Below, piece by piece: positions 17,423-27,081 of a DNA stretch of 64,000 nt. The notes under the pieces were generated by a model. That model saw only the letters and a program-made list of their open reading frames with translations. It was not told the DNA's origin and made no database searches. Location of the stretch: assembly GCF_900094805.1 (NCBI RefSeq), contig NZ_FMAT01000005.1:1-64000 (forward strand), written 5' to 3'. Origin of the DNA: Arthrobacter sp. NIO-1057. Lineage in GTDB: Bacteria > Actinomycetota > Actinomycetes > Actinomycetales > Micrococcaceae. The position numbers were made by a program, and so were the translations under genes. Each line of letters starts with the position of its first letter. The first letter of the stretch is position 1.

Positions 17423-17512
17423 ATGACCCGATTATCGATGCCGTGCCATCCCGTTCTGCCGAACAATGGGAATTAGAGACCTCATTGCAGCGCAGAGAAC
17501 GGATTGAACATC

Positions 17513-19054
17513 ATGACTGCTTCCCCACTCGTCACCCTGGACCTTACTGGAGCAACCGCCGATAACGTGATTGCGGTAGCCCGGCACAACGCGCAGATCC
17601 GCATCGCGCCACAGGTCCTCGAAGAACTGGCCACGGTTCGCTCCCACATCGATGCCCTCGCCTCGGCCGACACCCCGGTTTATGGCATTTCCACCGGTTT
17701 CGGCGCCTTGGCTACCCGCCATATCGCGCCCGAGGACCGCGCGAAGCTGCAGCGTTCGCTGATCCGCTCGCACGCAGCCGGCATGGGGGAACCGGTGGAG
17801 CGCGAAGTGGTGCGTGCGCTGATGTTCCTGCGCGCCAAGACCTTGGCCTCCGGCCGCACCGGCGTACGCCCGGTCGTGCTGGAGACCATGGTTGGACTGC
17901 TCAACGCCGGCATCACCCCGGTAGTGCGTGAATACGGTTCGCTGGGCTGCTCGGGCGACCTTGCCCCGCTCTCCCACTGTGCCCTGGTGCTGATGGGCGA
18001 AGGCGAAGCCACCGACCGCGAGGGCGTGCAGCGCCCCGTGCCGGAACTCCTCGCAGAGGCAGGACTGGAACCTGTGGAACTGGCGGAGAAGGAGGGCCTG
18101 GCGCTGGTCAACGGCACGGACGGCATGCTCGGCCAGCTGCTGATGGCGTTGGCGGATCTCGAAGAGCTCGCAGACATTGCCGATGCCACCGCCGCCATGA
18201 GCGTCGAAGCCCAGATGGGCACCGACCAGGTCTTCCGCGCCGAACTGCACGAGCCACTGCGCCCGCACCCGGGACAGGGCCGCAGCGCGGCGAACATGTA
18301 CAACTTCCTTTCCGGTTCCCCCATTGTCGCCTCGCACCGCGAAGGCGATGGCCGGGTGCAGGATGCCTACTCGCTGCGCTGCTCCCCGCAGGTGACCGGC
18401 GCAGTGCGGGACACCATCGCCCACGCACGCCTGGTTGCCACCCGCGAACTGGCGGCGGCCATCGACAACCCAGTGGTCCTGCCATCGGGCGAGGTCACCT
18501 CCAACGGCAACTTCCATGGCGCTCCGGTCGCCTATGTCCTGGACTTCCTGGCCATCGCGGTTGCCGATCTGGGCTCCATCGCCGAACGCCGCACCGACCG
18601 CATGCTCGACCCTGCCCGGTCCCGCGACCTGCCGGCTTTCCTGGCTGATGACCCGGGCGTGGACTCGGGCATGATGATCGCCCAGTACACCCAGGCGGGA
18701 TTGGTTGCCGAGAATAAGCGCTTGGCCGTACCGGCGAGCGTGGATTCCATCCCGTCATCGGCAATGCAGGAGGACCATGTTTCCCTGGGCTGGCATGCGG
18801 CCCGCAAATTGCGCACCGCGGTGGGCAACCTGCGCCGCATCCTCGCCATTGAAATGCTGATTGCCGGCCGTGCGCTGGACCTGCGCAAGCCATTGCAGCC
18901 GGGGCCGGCCACCGGTGCCGTGCTGGAGCTGCTGCGCACCAAGGTCGCAGGTCCAGGCGAAGACCGTTTCCTGTCTGCCGAGCTGGAAGCGGCCTGCGAA
19001 TTGCTGGCTACCGGCGAAGTGCATCGCGTGCTGGAACCCCATCTGGCGAAGTAG
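17513..19054 (+). CDS. hutH: Histidine ammonia-lyase
   Basis: 513 residues. It deaminates histidine to urocanate, the first step of the pathway. The MIO prosthetic group should form from C146-S147-G148 in GSLGCSGDLAPLSH; many family members have Ala-Ser-Gly here. Other signatures: GISTGFGALA, SGNFHG-like SNGNFHG, and QEDHVSLG. I start at the ATG (17513, MTASPLVTL) rather than the in-frame TTG at 17504. The gene has its own promoter with a HutR-like site and is not in an operon with hutU. Confidence 0.96.
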   Translation: MTASPLVTLDLTGATADNVIAVARHNAQIRIAPQVLEELATVRSHIDALASADTPVYGISTGFGALATRHIAPEDRAKLQRSLIRSHAAGMGEPVEREVVRALMFLRAKTLASGRTGVRPVVLETMVGLLNAGITPVVREYGSLGCSGDLAPLSHCALVLMGEGEATDREGVQRPVPELLAEAGLEPVELAEKEGLALVNGTDGMLGQLLMALADLEELADIADATAAMSVEAQMGTDQVFRAELHEPLRPHPGQGRSAANMYNFLSGSPIVASHREGDGRVQDAYSLRCSPQVTGAVRDTIAHARLVATRELAAAIDNPVVLPSGEVTSNGNFHGAPVAYVLDFLAIAVADLGSIAERRTDRMLDPARSRDLPAFLADDPGVDSGMMIAQYTQAGLVAENKRLAVPASVDSIPSSAMQEDHVSLGWHAARKLRTAVGNLRRILAIEMLIAGRALDLRKPLQPGPATGAVLELLRTKVAGPGEDRFLSAELEAACELLATGEVHRVLEPHLAK

Positions 19055-19164
19055 CTGTTCGAGGACAACTGTGTGGGGTGCCGGACATTGCTGAGGGTTC
19101 TGCGGGCAAGGGGCGTAAACTTGGATACCGGGAAACCACTTACCTCGCGTGAAAGAATCATCTA

Positions 19165-19587
19165 ATGCAACGCACCATGTTCAAGTCCAAGATCCACCGG
19201 GCGACTGTCACCCAGGCTGACCTGCACTACGTAGGCTCGGTCACCGTTGACTCCGAGCTGCTCGAAGCCTCGGATATCCTGCCCGGTGAACTGGTCAGCA
19301 TCGTCGACATCACCAACGGCGCACGTCTGGAAACCTACACCATTGCCGGCGAGCCTGGCAGCGGGGTTATCGGCATCAACGGCGCGGCCGCGCACCTGGT
19401 GCACCCGGGGGATCTGGTCATCCTGATCAGCTACGCGCAGATGGAAGATGCCGAGGCGCGCAGCTACGTCCCTAGCGTGGTCCATGTGGATGCCGACAAC
19501 CGCATCATCCACCTCGGTGATGATCCTGCCGAGGCTGTCGCCGCGGATGTGCAGACTCCCCCGTTCGCACAGCTACGCGGCCACTAA
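19165..19587 (+). CDS. panD: Aspartate 1-decarboxylase
   Basis: 140 residues. A pyruvoyl enzyme making beta-alanine for pantothenate and coenzyme A. The self-cleavage site is Gly24-Ser25 (HYVGSVTV), and the family motifs [18 protein letters not shown] and [10 protein letters not shown] are intact. GAAAG stands ten bases before the ATG. It is 110 bases after hutH; no other pan gene is near. Confidence 0.97.
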   Translation: MQRTMFKSKIHRATVTQADLHYVGSVTVDSELLEASDILPGELVSIVDITNGARLETYTIAGEPGSGVIGINGAAAHLVHPGDLVILISYAQMEDAEARSYVPSVVHVDADNRIIHLGDDPAEAVAADVQTPPFAQLRGH

Positions 19588-19620
19588 CCAGCAACGCGGA
19601 ACAGCTTGATCGCTCAACAG

Positions 19621-19660
19621 CTTCATGGCAATGGACTTCATTGCCATGAAGCCGTTTTTG
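19621..19660 (+). terminator. Terminator of panD
   Basis: Arms CTTCATGGCAATG and CATTGCCATGAAG followed by CCGTTTTTG. Confidence 0.85.
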
Positions 19661-19681
19661 CATTAAATGAGAGTCGAGACC

Positions 19682-20074
19682 CTATAGCTGGCAGACCGTT
19701 TCGGGGCATCCTTGCCGGGTCTTGGAGAAGTAACCGACAATCTGCAGGGTATGCCGAAGCGGGTAGAACTCGTCGACACCACCGTGTATGGCTTTGGCGG
19801 AATCTTCCACCGCCAGTTCGAAGAAGCGGCAGACTTCTTCGTAGTTCCATACCGTTGCGGTGAGCTGGACCAGTTCCGGGTGAGTCAGCATGCGAGTAGG
19901 CTGCAGGCCGATATCGATTAAAGTACTGAAAACGAAGTCTTCCGTCAGTTCATGGTCCTCTCCGCAATCGCACCATTTGATGCCTCGGCTGGGCATATCC
20001 AAAGCATCCACGGAGATCTGGGAAGAAATCATCCATTCGGGAAGGCTTCCTTCGGAACCGGTACCTTGTGCCAT
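19682..20074 (-). CDS. Protein of unknown function
   Basis: 130 residues, acidic, with a CxC pair followed by an acidic run (KWCDCGEDHELTEDF) and an aromatic-rich middle (VWNYEEVCRFFELAVED). I do not recognise it. The start was set at the ATG at 20074 (MAQGTG), which has AAAGGCGG upstream; the frame is open to a TTG at 20098. It diverges from the DUF6328 gene. Confidence 0.6.
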   Translation of the reverse strand: MAQGTGSEGSLPEWMISSQISVDALDMPSRGIKWCDCGEDHELTEDFVFSTLIDIGLQPTRMLTHPELVQLTATVWNYEEVCRFFELAVEDSAKAIHGGVDEFYPLRHTLQIVGYFSKTRQGCPETVCQL

Positions 20075-20242
20075 CGTCTTCGCCGCCTTTCTATCCAACC
20101 CGCTGTGTCCAATGAAGGCTACGGCTCCGACATTTTGGACGTGCCCACTCTTTGGTTATTGCCTGTTCGACCTAGTGTTGGCATAGTTCAAGTGATCAGT
20201 AGCAAGCCAATCCACACCGAGCCGAGTCTAGGAGTCTTTCCG

Positions 20243-20722
20243 ATGAATACACGGTCCCACCCGGACACCAGCGATGGTGCCGCGCACCGTCAGTGGAACG
20301 AACTGCTCCAAGAAATGCGCGTCATGCAAACCGGTGTGCAGATCCTCGCAGCATTCCTGGTAGTTCTCCCTTTCCAAGCTCGATTCAACATGCTGAACCG
20401 GCCGGAAGAGATGATCTACATCGTGCTCTTGGTCGCGGCGACACTGCTGATCCTCCTGATGATCACCCCGGTTGCAGTCCACCGATTTTTCTTCGGCCAG
20501 CGGCTCAAGGAACAGACAGTCAGCCTCGGACATGCTGTGATGAAAATCGTGGGCATCGGCGTAGGCCTGCTGGTCTCTGGCTGCGTCTGGTTTGTCCTGC
20601 AGGTACTGTTCGGCTGGCAACTAGGCGCATCCGTTGGCGGCGGGCTAGTCGTCGTGACCTTGTTCCTGCTGGTGGCACTGCCGCGCATCCTGCGTCCGAA
20701 ACAGGCGAAGGATGCTGACTGA
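20243..20722 (+). CDS. DUF6328-type membrane protein
   Basis: 159 residues with four hydrophobic helices. It begins with the family's WNELLQEMRVMQTGVQILAA. An Arg/His/Phe-rich stretch (VHRFFFGQRLKEQ) lies between helices 2 and 3, and the tail is positively charged. Function unknown. AGGAG stands ten bases before the ATG. Confidence 0.8.
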   Translation: MNTRSHPDTSDGAAHRQWNELLQEMRVMQTGVQILAAFLVVLPFQARFNMLNRPEEMIYIVLLVAATLLILLMITPVAVHRFFFGQRLKEQTVSLGHAVMKIVGIGVGLLVSGCVWFVLQVLFGWQLGASVGGGLVVVTLFLLVALPRILRPKQAKDAD

Positions 20723-20728
20723 CCTGCG

Positions 20729-21541
20729 CTAGCTGTGGTTCATCCGATCCACATGCCTGAGCATCAGCTTCATCGGAAGGTGCCTGATCGCTCTGGGCAG
20801 CCAGCGGGTGGCGAATCGTACAACAGCAATTGTCCTGTTGTTGCGCCGGAGTACCTTCTCGCCCAATTCAAACCCGAACGCCTCGCGCACCGCTGCCGGC
20901 AGCTGGGCAATGGTGACGTCCCGCATCAGCGGCAGGCCGGCTCGAATCCACCACGGTGCCTCGGGCGCGGTAAAAAGTTCTTCGGCAAGCTGGCGGGTTT
21001 GATCGGTGACTCTCACCGTTGCCAGCGTCTTCTCCAAATAGAGGTCGAAGTCGTGCAGCGTTGCGGGCCAATAGTCCACCGGCATCTGCAGGGCATCACC
21101 CAGCAGCGAATAGTGCTGATATAGCCCTTCATCGTGGGCGAGGTCGTCGCTCAAGATCTGCTCCGCTATGACACGTGCCGAGTCGAAGAGGGTGGCGGCA
21201 ACCCAGAGTTGAAGCCGGGGGTCCAGGGCCGAATAGGCCGGAGTCCCAGCGGTTTCGTTGCGGGTTCCATGGACGTCCTGATGCGCCTTGTTGACGTAAT
21301 CAATCATCGTGCGTTGCTGTTCGGCAGTGCCGTTGCTCAAGGCGTAGATATAGCCGAGCGTATGTATGAGGCGACTGAGCGGGTTGCTGGCGAAGTCGGA
21401 GTGCTGGGCGATAGCGGTGCCGATTTGGGGGTGGGCCAGTTGCATCAATATCGCTCGTCCGGCCCCGAGCAGCAATCCGGCTTCTGGGGCAACGCGAGAG
21501 AAAGTGGTTGTTCCATCAGTTTTTCCTGCGTTCGGGCCCAT
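20729..21541 (-). CDS. DUF2236 (MpaB/latex-clearing-like) oxygenase-family protein
   Basis: 270 residues. The start of the fold shows GLLLGAGRAILMQLAHPQIG and later RLIHTLGYIYALSNG, then LFDSARV, which fit the DUF2236/MpaB family. Some relatives are b-type haem oxygenases such as rubber oxygenase Lcp or the mycophenolate enzyme MpaB. Candidate haem ligands are the His residues in QLAHPQ and QHSDF. The substrate is unknown. It converges with DUF6328 (six bases between stops) and has its own promoter. Confidence 0.8.
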   Translation of the reverse strand: MGPNAGKTDGTTTFSRVAPEAGLLLGAGRAILMQLAHPQIGTAIAQHSDFASNPLSRLIHTLGYIYALSNGTAEQQRTMIDYVNKAHQDVHGTRNETAGTPAYSALDPRLQLWVAATLFDSARVIAEQILSDDLAHDEGLYQHYSLLGDALQMPVDYWPATLHDFDLYLEKTLATVRVTDQTRQLAEELFTAPEAPWWIRAGLPLMRDVTIAQLPAAVREAFGFELGEKVLRRNNRTIAVVRFATRWLPRAIRHLPMKLMLRHVDRMNHS

Positions 21542-21583
21542 GTTCTCGATTCTAGATCTTGAGGCTGTGCTGCGGCTTTAAGC

Positions 21584-21635
21584 AACACGGTGGATGCTGC
21601 CACGTCCTGTGCGACGTGAGAGCATCCACCGTGTT
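21584..21635 (-). terminator. Terminator of levanase gene
   Basis: Long hairpin with arms AACACGGTGGATGCT and AGCATCCACCGTGTT and an inner CACGTC/GACGTG stem, just past the levanase stop. Confidence 0.75.
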
Positions 21636-21651
21636 TGCTGCAGCTGCTGTC

Positions 21652-24267
21652 CTAGTTCGTTGCCGAGGTGAACATCGACGGCTGCAGCTCGGTCACCTTC
21701 AGCGACTTCAGCTTCGCCGTGCCACCGTTGGCGAAGACGCCAAGCTGGTCGGCCCCCGCATTAGGGAAGACCTGGTCGGTCAGAGTTCGCTGGCCATTCT
21801 GAGCGAAGACTTCCACCGAAGAACGGTCAAGGCAAATCCGCAGGGTCACTTCCCCGTTGCTGTTCAGCTCGACCGGCATCTCTTCAACCGAGGCAAAGGC
21901 AGGATGGAATCCGACATTTCCCGAGTTGCTGCGGTCGACATAGACCTTTTTGCTGTCCGCGTCGTAGCCGATCACCGTGGAGCTGTTGGCATCGCCATGA
22001 ACGGTGATGCCCGAGGTCTTGGCGGTGCCGGGATCAAGGACCACGTCGACTTGCGCGATGGATCCAGCTGCTTGCTGTGGCAGCGTGCGGGTTCCCTGAA
22101 CGATTGTCTTGTTGTTTTCCCTGTATTTTGTCTTGCGACTCAGCTTGTTGACTTGTTCCACGGGTGCCTGGGTCAGTCGAGGCCCCTCGGCAGTTTGGGT
22201 TAAACCCACCTTGCGCGGCAGCGTCATGGCGCTGCGCCATGGCGAGGTTGGAATGTCGTTGGCGTAGTCCCAGTTGTTCATCCATCCCAGCATGATGCGC
22301 TGGTCCTGTGGCATGTTGCCGAAGGACACGGTCGCATAGTAGTCGCGCCCGTAGTCCAGCCAGTCATAGTTCTCCAGGGATGACTTGGCCGCGGTATTGG
22401 ACTGGGTGAATTCGTCGGCCAGGATGTGGCCCCAGCCTTCCTTGTTGTTATCGACAATTTCGATTTGGGCCTGCTTGCCGGCGAATTCCTTCACGTTCCA
22501 TGAGGCAAAGTCCAGGCTCTCGCTGTCCGTACCCGTGGCCGTACGCACCGTCTTGTCATCCACCACCAGGTTGACGGTGGTTTCATCGGAGCGCGGAACG
22601 ACTTCTTCATCGGTTTGCACGAGGTGATCCAGGGTCAGGTGGCCCCAGCCGCCGGTGGCCTGGTCCACGACCCGGATCTGGGCTTTCTGCCCTGCATAGC
22701 TGGCGGTGTCGAAGGACTTCCAGTTCATCGCACCAGCGTTGTCACCGGCCAGGGACTGGACCACGTCGCCGTTGACCATCAGCTGGACTTCAAGTTCTTG
22801 GCTTGGATCGTTGCGTCGGTGTCCGCCACCGATCAGCATGCCGATCCGCTGTTTGGTGATAGTGAATTCTGGTGAGGTGGCAGTGCCCATCAGGTCATCA
22901 CCGCCTCCGCCAGCTTCCCACGTGTTGATGATATGGCTCCCGATGGCCATGTTGCCACCGCCTGCGAAAGGCAGGTTCTCTGGAACCAGCGAGCCGGTTC
23001 CCGTCCAACCGAACTCTGACAGGTCGGAACCTTCAGGAACTTCGAATCCGTCGAAAAGTAAGTCACCTATCGGTGCCTTGTTATCCCGCTTGTCGCTGAC
23101 GCGAGGATGTTTGCCTCCGCCGATCAAGAAATTCAGGTAGTCATGCTCTACAGTGAACGGGTCGGAAAGCATGGTGCCTGTTGGTTGGTCCAATCCAAGG
23201 AAGGAATTCACCAGTCCTGTACCTTTGTAGCCGGTGACTTCTTGTTGCCCCGGAACGGTTCCGGCCACTGGCTTGGTTCCGAAGGGCCCTGCCTGGTCGC
23301 TATTCGGATCATTGGTGACAGTCCAACCAGCATAGGTGCCGTCGTTGAACCCGGCCAGCAGTTCGCCTTCCGGCATGGTGGGCGCAGGCTTGGTGGTTTC
23401 CGAGGTGAAGGTGGTGCCGTCGAAGTCGCCGACGAAGTATTGGCCGGCGGAACCGCCGGAGACGCCGCCCGGGTTCATGTTGATGACCATGACCCATTTG
23501 ACGTTGTTCGGGTCGCCATCGACTGCCAGTGGGAACAGATCCGGGCATTCCCAGACGCCGCCGGTGGCGTTGGCCGGGCCGAATTCGCTGAGCTTGGTCC
23601 AGTCCTTGAGGTTCTTAGACTTGTAGAGCACGGCCTTGTGATCGGTGGCTTCCACCGCCGTCATCACCCAGTAGCCCTGGCCGTCTTTGCCGGTGTACCA
23701 GAAGACTTTGGGGTCGCGGAAGTTGGCCGAGTTGCGGTTGAGCACTGGGTTGTTCTTGTATTTGGTCCAGGTCAGCCCGTCATCCAGGCTGTAGGCCAGG
23801 GATTGCGCTTGCAGTCCGGCATGTTCGGATCCTGCCTTGTATGCGCTGGTGTAGACGGCAATCAGTGGCGGATTCTTGGCGGTGCCAAGCCCTGAGGTGT
23901 TTTTGGCGTCTACGACAACGCTGCCCGAGAATACGTCTTCTTCTGCATCGCCCGCAATGGCCAGGGGCTGTTGTTCCCAGTGCACCAGGTCCTTGGAGGT
24001 GGCGTGCCCCCAGGACATATTTCCCCAGACATTGCCTTTGGGATTGTGCTGGAAGTACAGGTGGTAGACGCCCTTGTAATAAACCATGCCGTTGGGGTCG
24101 TTCATCCAGTTCTTTTCTGGGCTGAAGTGGATCCCGGGGCGGTAGGGTTCATCACCCAGTTCTGCGGCGGCAGCTGGCATAGCGCTGATTAGCCCCGCGC
24201 CCAAGCACAGGCTGGCGGCGGTGACAAGCGAGATCGATTGCTTAGTTCGAGCAGTACATTGAGGCAT
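21652..24267 (-). CDS. Secreted GH32 levanase/fructanase
   Basis: 871 residues. Signal peptide about 1-35, cleaved after AMPAAAA. The five-blade GH32 propeller shows the nucleophile D57 in NWMNDPNG, the transition-state stabiliser in NFRDPKVF and the acid/base in GVWECPDLF. The propeller is split: about 335 residues (roughly 293-630) are inserted before the last blade ([16 protein letters not shown]). The insertion contains two similar modules marked by [12 protein letters not shown] and [14 protein letters not shown]-terminal beta-sandwich follows, with [13 protein letters not shown]. It hydrolyses beta-fructans outside the cell, feeding the adjacent fructose transporter. A LacI operator lies 34 bases upstream. 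Confidence 0.92.
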   Translation of the reverse strand: MPQCTARTKQSISLVTAASLCLGAGLISAMPAAAAELGDEPYRPGIHFSPEKNWMNDPNGMVYYKGVYHLYFQHNPKGNVWGNMSWGHATSKDLVHWEQQPLAIAGDAEEDVFSGSVVVDAKNTSGLGTAKNPPLIAVYTSAYKAGSEHAGLQAQSLAYSLDDGLTWTKYKNNPVLNRNSANFRDPKVFWYTGKDGQGYWVMTAVEATDHKAVLYKSKNLKDWTKLSEFGPANATGGVWECPDLFPLAVDGDPNNVKWVMVINMNPGGVSGGSAGQYFVGDFDGTTFTSETTKPAPTMPEGELLAGFNDGTYAGWTVTNDPNSDQAGPFGTKPVAGTVPGQQEVTGYKGTGLVNSFLGLDQPTGTMLSDPFTVEHDYLNFLIGGGKHPRVSDKRDNKAPIGDLLFDGFEVPEGSDLSEFGWTGTGSLVPENLPFAGGGNMAIGSHIINTWEAGGGGDDLMGTATSPEFTITKQRIGMLIGGGHRRNDPSQELEVQLMVNGDVVQSLAGDNAGAMNWKSFDTASYAGQKAQIRVVDQATGGWGHLTLDHLVQTDEEVVPRSDETTVNLVVDDKTVRTATGTDSESLDFASWNVKEFAGKQAQIEIVDNNKEGWGHILADEFTQSNTAAKSSLENYDWLDYGRDYYATVSFGNMPQDQRIMLGWMNNWDYANDIPTSPWRSAMTLPRKVGLTQTAEGPRLTQAPVEQVNKLSRKTKYRENNKTIVQGTRTLPQQAAGSIAQVDVVLDPGTAKTSGITVHGDANSSTVIGYDADSKKVYVDRSNSGNVGFHPAFASVEEMPVELNSNGEVTLRICLDRSSVEVFAQNGQRTLTDQVFPNAGADQLGVFANGGTAKLKSLKVTELQPSMFTSATN

Positions 24268-24300
24268 TGCTGGACTCTCTAGTTGAAGGGCGACGTTGTA

Positions 24301-24312
24301 GACAACGTTGTC
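24301..24312 (-). promoter_or_regulatory. LacI operator before levanase
   Basis: GACAACGTTGTC, a perfect 12-base palindrome with the central CG typical of LacI-family sites. Variants occur at 25821 and 25888. Confidence 0.75.
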
Positions 24313-24407
24313 GACAGCAAGGACTGTAAGCGAAGTCCAGCAGACAATTCAAGAGTCCCTGAAAAGTATTATTTTACAGGTCAGAGGCTATTTTTTGCAT
24401 GAAAATT

Positions 24408-24434
24408 AGCCCCACCAGCCACCGCTGGCGAGGC
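24408..24434 (-). terminator. Terminator of monooxygenase gene
   Basis: On the minus strand AGCC..CCAGC/GCTGG..GGCT followed by AATTTTC, downstream of the stop at 24457. Confidence 0.55.
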
Positions 24435-24456
24435 TCTGTCCTGGCTCTATGACCTG

Positions 24457-24753
24457 CTATTCGACCGGGCGAAGCCAGGTCAATTCCGAGGCGTCTCCTT
24501 CGATATGCTCGGCGAGCTCGCCATTGAAGACCGCACCGTAGTCGGCCGTAATGTGCTCCTGGAATGCCTGCTCGTCGGCGTAGATCTCGAAGACGAAGTA
24601 TTCGCGTAGCCGTTCTTCGCGCACGTAGGGAAGGAAGAGGATATTCCCTGGTTCTTCGCGCACCTTCTGCGCAAGTTCATTCATCATTTCTGCCACGCGT
24701 GCTTCACTGCCTTCCTTGACAGTGAATTCTGCATAGAGGGTCTTCTGCTCCAC
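24457..24753 (-). CDS. Antibiotic biosynthesis monooxygenase (ABM) family protein
   Basis: 98 residues, one ferredoxin-like ABM domain (YAEFTVKEGSEARVAEMM ... YFVFEIYADEQAFQEHI), similar to YgiN-type quinol monooxygenases. A small cofactor-free dimeric enzyme; substrate unknown. GTG start with AAGGA upstream. It lies directly downstream of the lacI-type gene (28 bases) and may be its co-transcript. Confidence 0.85.
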   Translation of the reverse strand: MEQKTLYAEFTVKEGSEARVAEMMNELAQKVREEPGNILFLPYVREERLREYFVFEIYADEQAFQEHITADYGAVFNGELAEHIEGDASELTWLRPVE

Positions 24754-24781
24754 GGATTGTCCTTCCTAGCGGGTGAGGCGA

Positions 24782-25825
24782 TTAGCTTGCGGGCCGGATT
24801 TCCCCGGAGCCGCGAATAATCAAGGTGGTTTCAATAATGTAGGTTTTGGGCGGCTGGATATCGCCTTCAATCCTGGCCATGAGCCGCTCGGCAGCCAGCG
24901 CGCCGATCTTTTCCGGGTGCTGGGCGATCACGGTAACCCCCGGGTCCATCATGTCCGAGAGCGTGAAGTCATCGAATCCGACCAGTGCCACCGTGTGGCT
25001 TAACCCCAGTTCGCGCAGGGCCCTCATGCACCCGAAGGTCACAAGGTTCTGGCTGGAGAACAAGGCCGTGGGCGGATCATCGGAGGTGAGGATTTCAACG
25101 GCTGCAAGCCGGGCGCTTTCAACATCATGCAGGTTCTCCCTCACGGGAACACTGGCTGTCGAAACACCAAGTTCACCCAGCGCGTCGATGAACCCCCGGC
25201 GACGCTCCCGCGCTGTTTGGATATCCGTTCGGTCACCGAGATAAGCAATCTTCCGATGTCCGACGTCGAATAAATGCCGTGCCGCCTTGGCGCCACCCAC
25301 GGCGTTGTCCGTCACCACGGCGTCCGCCGTAAGACCTGCCGGTTCGCGGTCAATGAAAACCACCGGCAAGTCCCGGGAGTGCTCCGGGATCACATGAGCC
25401 TGATTGCTCGCGATGGGCGTGAGCACCATGCCGTCAACACGGCGCCCGAGGAACGCGCGGACCATCGCCTCTTCACGCTCGGGCTCATCGTCCAGGCTGG
25501 CAGCAAAAACTGCTACGCCCTTCAGGCTCAGTGCATCTTCCATGGCCCGATGGATTTCGGCACTGAATGGGTTGGAGACGCTGGGAAGCAGCAGGCCCAC
25601 CGTTTGGGTGCGCCTGCTTGAGCGGCGCAAGCTTCCTGCGGTGACATCCAATTCATAGTTCAGCTGCTTTGAAGCGAGCAGAACCTTCTCCCTGGTGGAC
25701 TCAGAGACTCCAGGTTCCTCGTTCATGACGCGTGAAACAGTTTTGATGCCAACGCCGGCCAAAGCTGCCACATGTCGCATAGTTGGGCGGGTTTTAGCCC
25801 CGCCGCCGACACTGGGTTTTGACAT
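24782..25825 (-). CDS. LacI-family regulator of the levan/fructose regulon
   Basis: About 347 residues: N-terminal LacI helix-turn-helix (TMRHVAALAGVGIKTVSRVMN) and a periplasmic-binding-protein-like effector domain. It sits between the levanase and fructose ABC genes. Three copies of a GACAAC-GTTGTC-like operator lie in their promoters, one overlapping its own start codon, so autorepression is likely. I take ATG at 25825; a TTG at 25834 adds three residues. The inducer is probably fructose or a phosphate of it. Confidence 0.85.
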   Translation of the reverse strand: MSKPSVGGGAKTRPTMRHVAALAGVGIKTVSRVMNEEPGVSESTREKVLLASKQLNYELDVTAGSLRRSSRRTQTVGLLLPSVSNPFSAEIHRAMEDALSLKGVAVFAASLDDEPEREEAMVRAFLGRRVDGMVLTPIASNQAHVIPEHSRDLPVVFIDREPAGLTADAVVTDNAVGGAKAARHLFDVGHRKIAYLGDRTDIQTARERRRGFIDALGELGVSTASVPVRENLHDVESARLAAVEILTSDDPPTALFSSQNLVTFGCMRALRELGLSHTVALVGFDDFTLSDMMDPGVTVIAQHPEKIGALAAERLMARIEGDIQPPKTYIIETTLIIRGSGEIRPAS

Positions 25826-25832
25826 CGTTGTC
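25821..25832 (-). promoter_or_regulatory. LacI operator at the regulator's own start
   Basis: GACATCGTTGTC (one mismatch from the perfect palindrome) overlaps the start codon of the LacI gene. Confidence 0.65.
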
Positions 25833-25851
25833 AAATCTTTTCTTCTTTCTA

Positions 25852-25881
25852 TTGACTACCGTTTGTGATCCAGCTTACATT
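25852..25881 (+). promoter_or_regulatory. Promoter of the fructose ABC operon
   Basis: TTGACT and TACATT separated by 18 bases, 56 bases upstream of the substrate-binding protein start. Confidence 0.6.
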
Positions 25882-25887
25882 CTACAT

Positions 25888-25899
25888 GATCACGTTGTC
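25888..25899 (+). promoter_or_regulatory. LacI operator after the fructose ABC promoter
   Basis: GATCACGTTGTC matches the levanase operator at 10 of 12 positions. It lies just at the expected transcription start, suited to repression. Confidence 0.5.
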
Positions 25900-25936
25900 A
25901 GGGCATCAGTGAAGCCCACTCGCAAAGGAGCACCAA

Positions 25937-27043
25937 ATGGCAAGTTTTACCACTCGTCGCACCCGCACCACCCGCATGTTGGCAGCAGGAGCAGTCTTGG
26001 GGCTCGCCGCCCTGTCGCTGTCCGCCTGCTCGGGTGATTCATCCGCAGACGCATCGGACGACGGCAATGTCGGTGTCTCGCTGATCGTTAAAACCACCAC
26101 CAACCCATTCTTCGTTTCCATGCAGGACGGCGCCAAGAAAGCAGCTGAAACCAGCGGCGTGGATCTGAAACTGGCCGCCGGAAAATCCGATGGCGACGAA
26201 GCCACCCAGATCCAGGCCATCGAAAACGCCATCTCCGACGGCGACAAGGGAATCTTGATCACCCCGAACGGCCCCTCGGTGGTCGACGCGCTGAAGAAGG
26301 CCCGCGATGCCGGCCTCTACGTCATCGCACTGGACACCCCGCCAGATCCTGCCGATGCCGCTGACATCACCTTCGCCACCGACAACTTCGCCGCTGGTGA
26401 GCAGATCGGCCGGTGGACCGCCGAGAAGCTGGACGGCAAAAAGGCCGTCATCGGCATGGTTGATCTGTTCGACGACAAGCTCGTTTCCGTGGACTACACC
26501 CGTAACCAAGGATTCCTCAGTGGTATGGGGATCGACACCGCTGATGAAAAGGTAAACGGCGATGAAGCCAAGTCCGGCAAGTACACCGGCGGCAAGGGTG
26601 GCGATTACGAAATCGCAGGAAATCAGGCTTCCCAGGGCGCCGAAGACGGCGGCCGCACCGCGATGGAAACACTGTTGGCTGCGAACCCGGATATCAACGT
26701 CGTTTACACCATCAACGAACCCGCTGCTGCCGGAGCCTATGAAGCACTGAAGTCGGCCGGCAAAGACAAGGACACACTCGTGGTCTCGATCGATGGCGGT
26801 TGCTCCGGCGTATCAAACGTGAAGAAGGGAATCATCGATGCCACCGCACAACAGTACCCAGTGAAGATGGCTGAGCTGGGTGTCGAGGCCATCACCACGC
26901 TGGCCACGACCGGCGAGAAGCCAGAGACCTCCGACGGCCTGGACTTCTTCAACACCGGCAGCAAACTGGTTACCGAAGAAAAGGTGAGCGGTGTGGAGAG
27001 CATCGACGCTGCGGAAGCATCAGAAATCTGCTGGGGCAAGTAG
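25937..27043 (+). CDS. frcB: Fructose-type ABC transporter substrate-binding lipoprotein
   Basis: 368 residues. Signal peptide with lipobox LSAC (Cys about 31). The mature part is a type-I sugar-binding fold (VSLIVKTTTNPFFVSMQDG, then DGGCSGVSNVKKG) like FrcB/FruE. It captures fructose or a short fructan product outside the membrane and hands it to the permease. AAAGGAG precedes the ATG. It is the first gene of a three-gene operon that is probably LacI-controlled. Confidence 0.88.
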   Translation: MASFTTRRTRTTRMLAAGAVLGLAALSLSACSGDSSADASDDGNVGVSLIVKTTTNPFFVSMQDGAKKAAETSGVDLKLAAGKSDGDEATQIQAIENAISDGDKGILITPNGPSVVDALKKARDAGLYVIALDTPPDPADAADITFATDNFAAGEQIGRWTAEKLDGKKAVIGMVDLFDDKLVSVDYTRNQGFLSGMGIDTADEKVNGDEAKSGKYTGGKGGDYEIAGNQASQGAEDGGRTAMETLLAANPDINVVYTINEPAAAGAYEALKSAGKDKDTLVVSIDGGCSGVSNVKKGIIDATAQQYPVKMAELGVEAITTLATTGEKPETSDGLDFFNTGSKLVTEEKVSGVESIDAAEASEICWGK

Positions 27044-27081
27044 CCCCGCGGATTGCACCGACCTAAAGATCAGGATTAATC

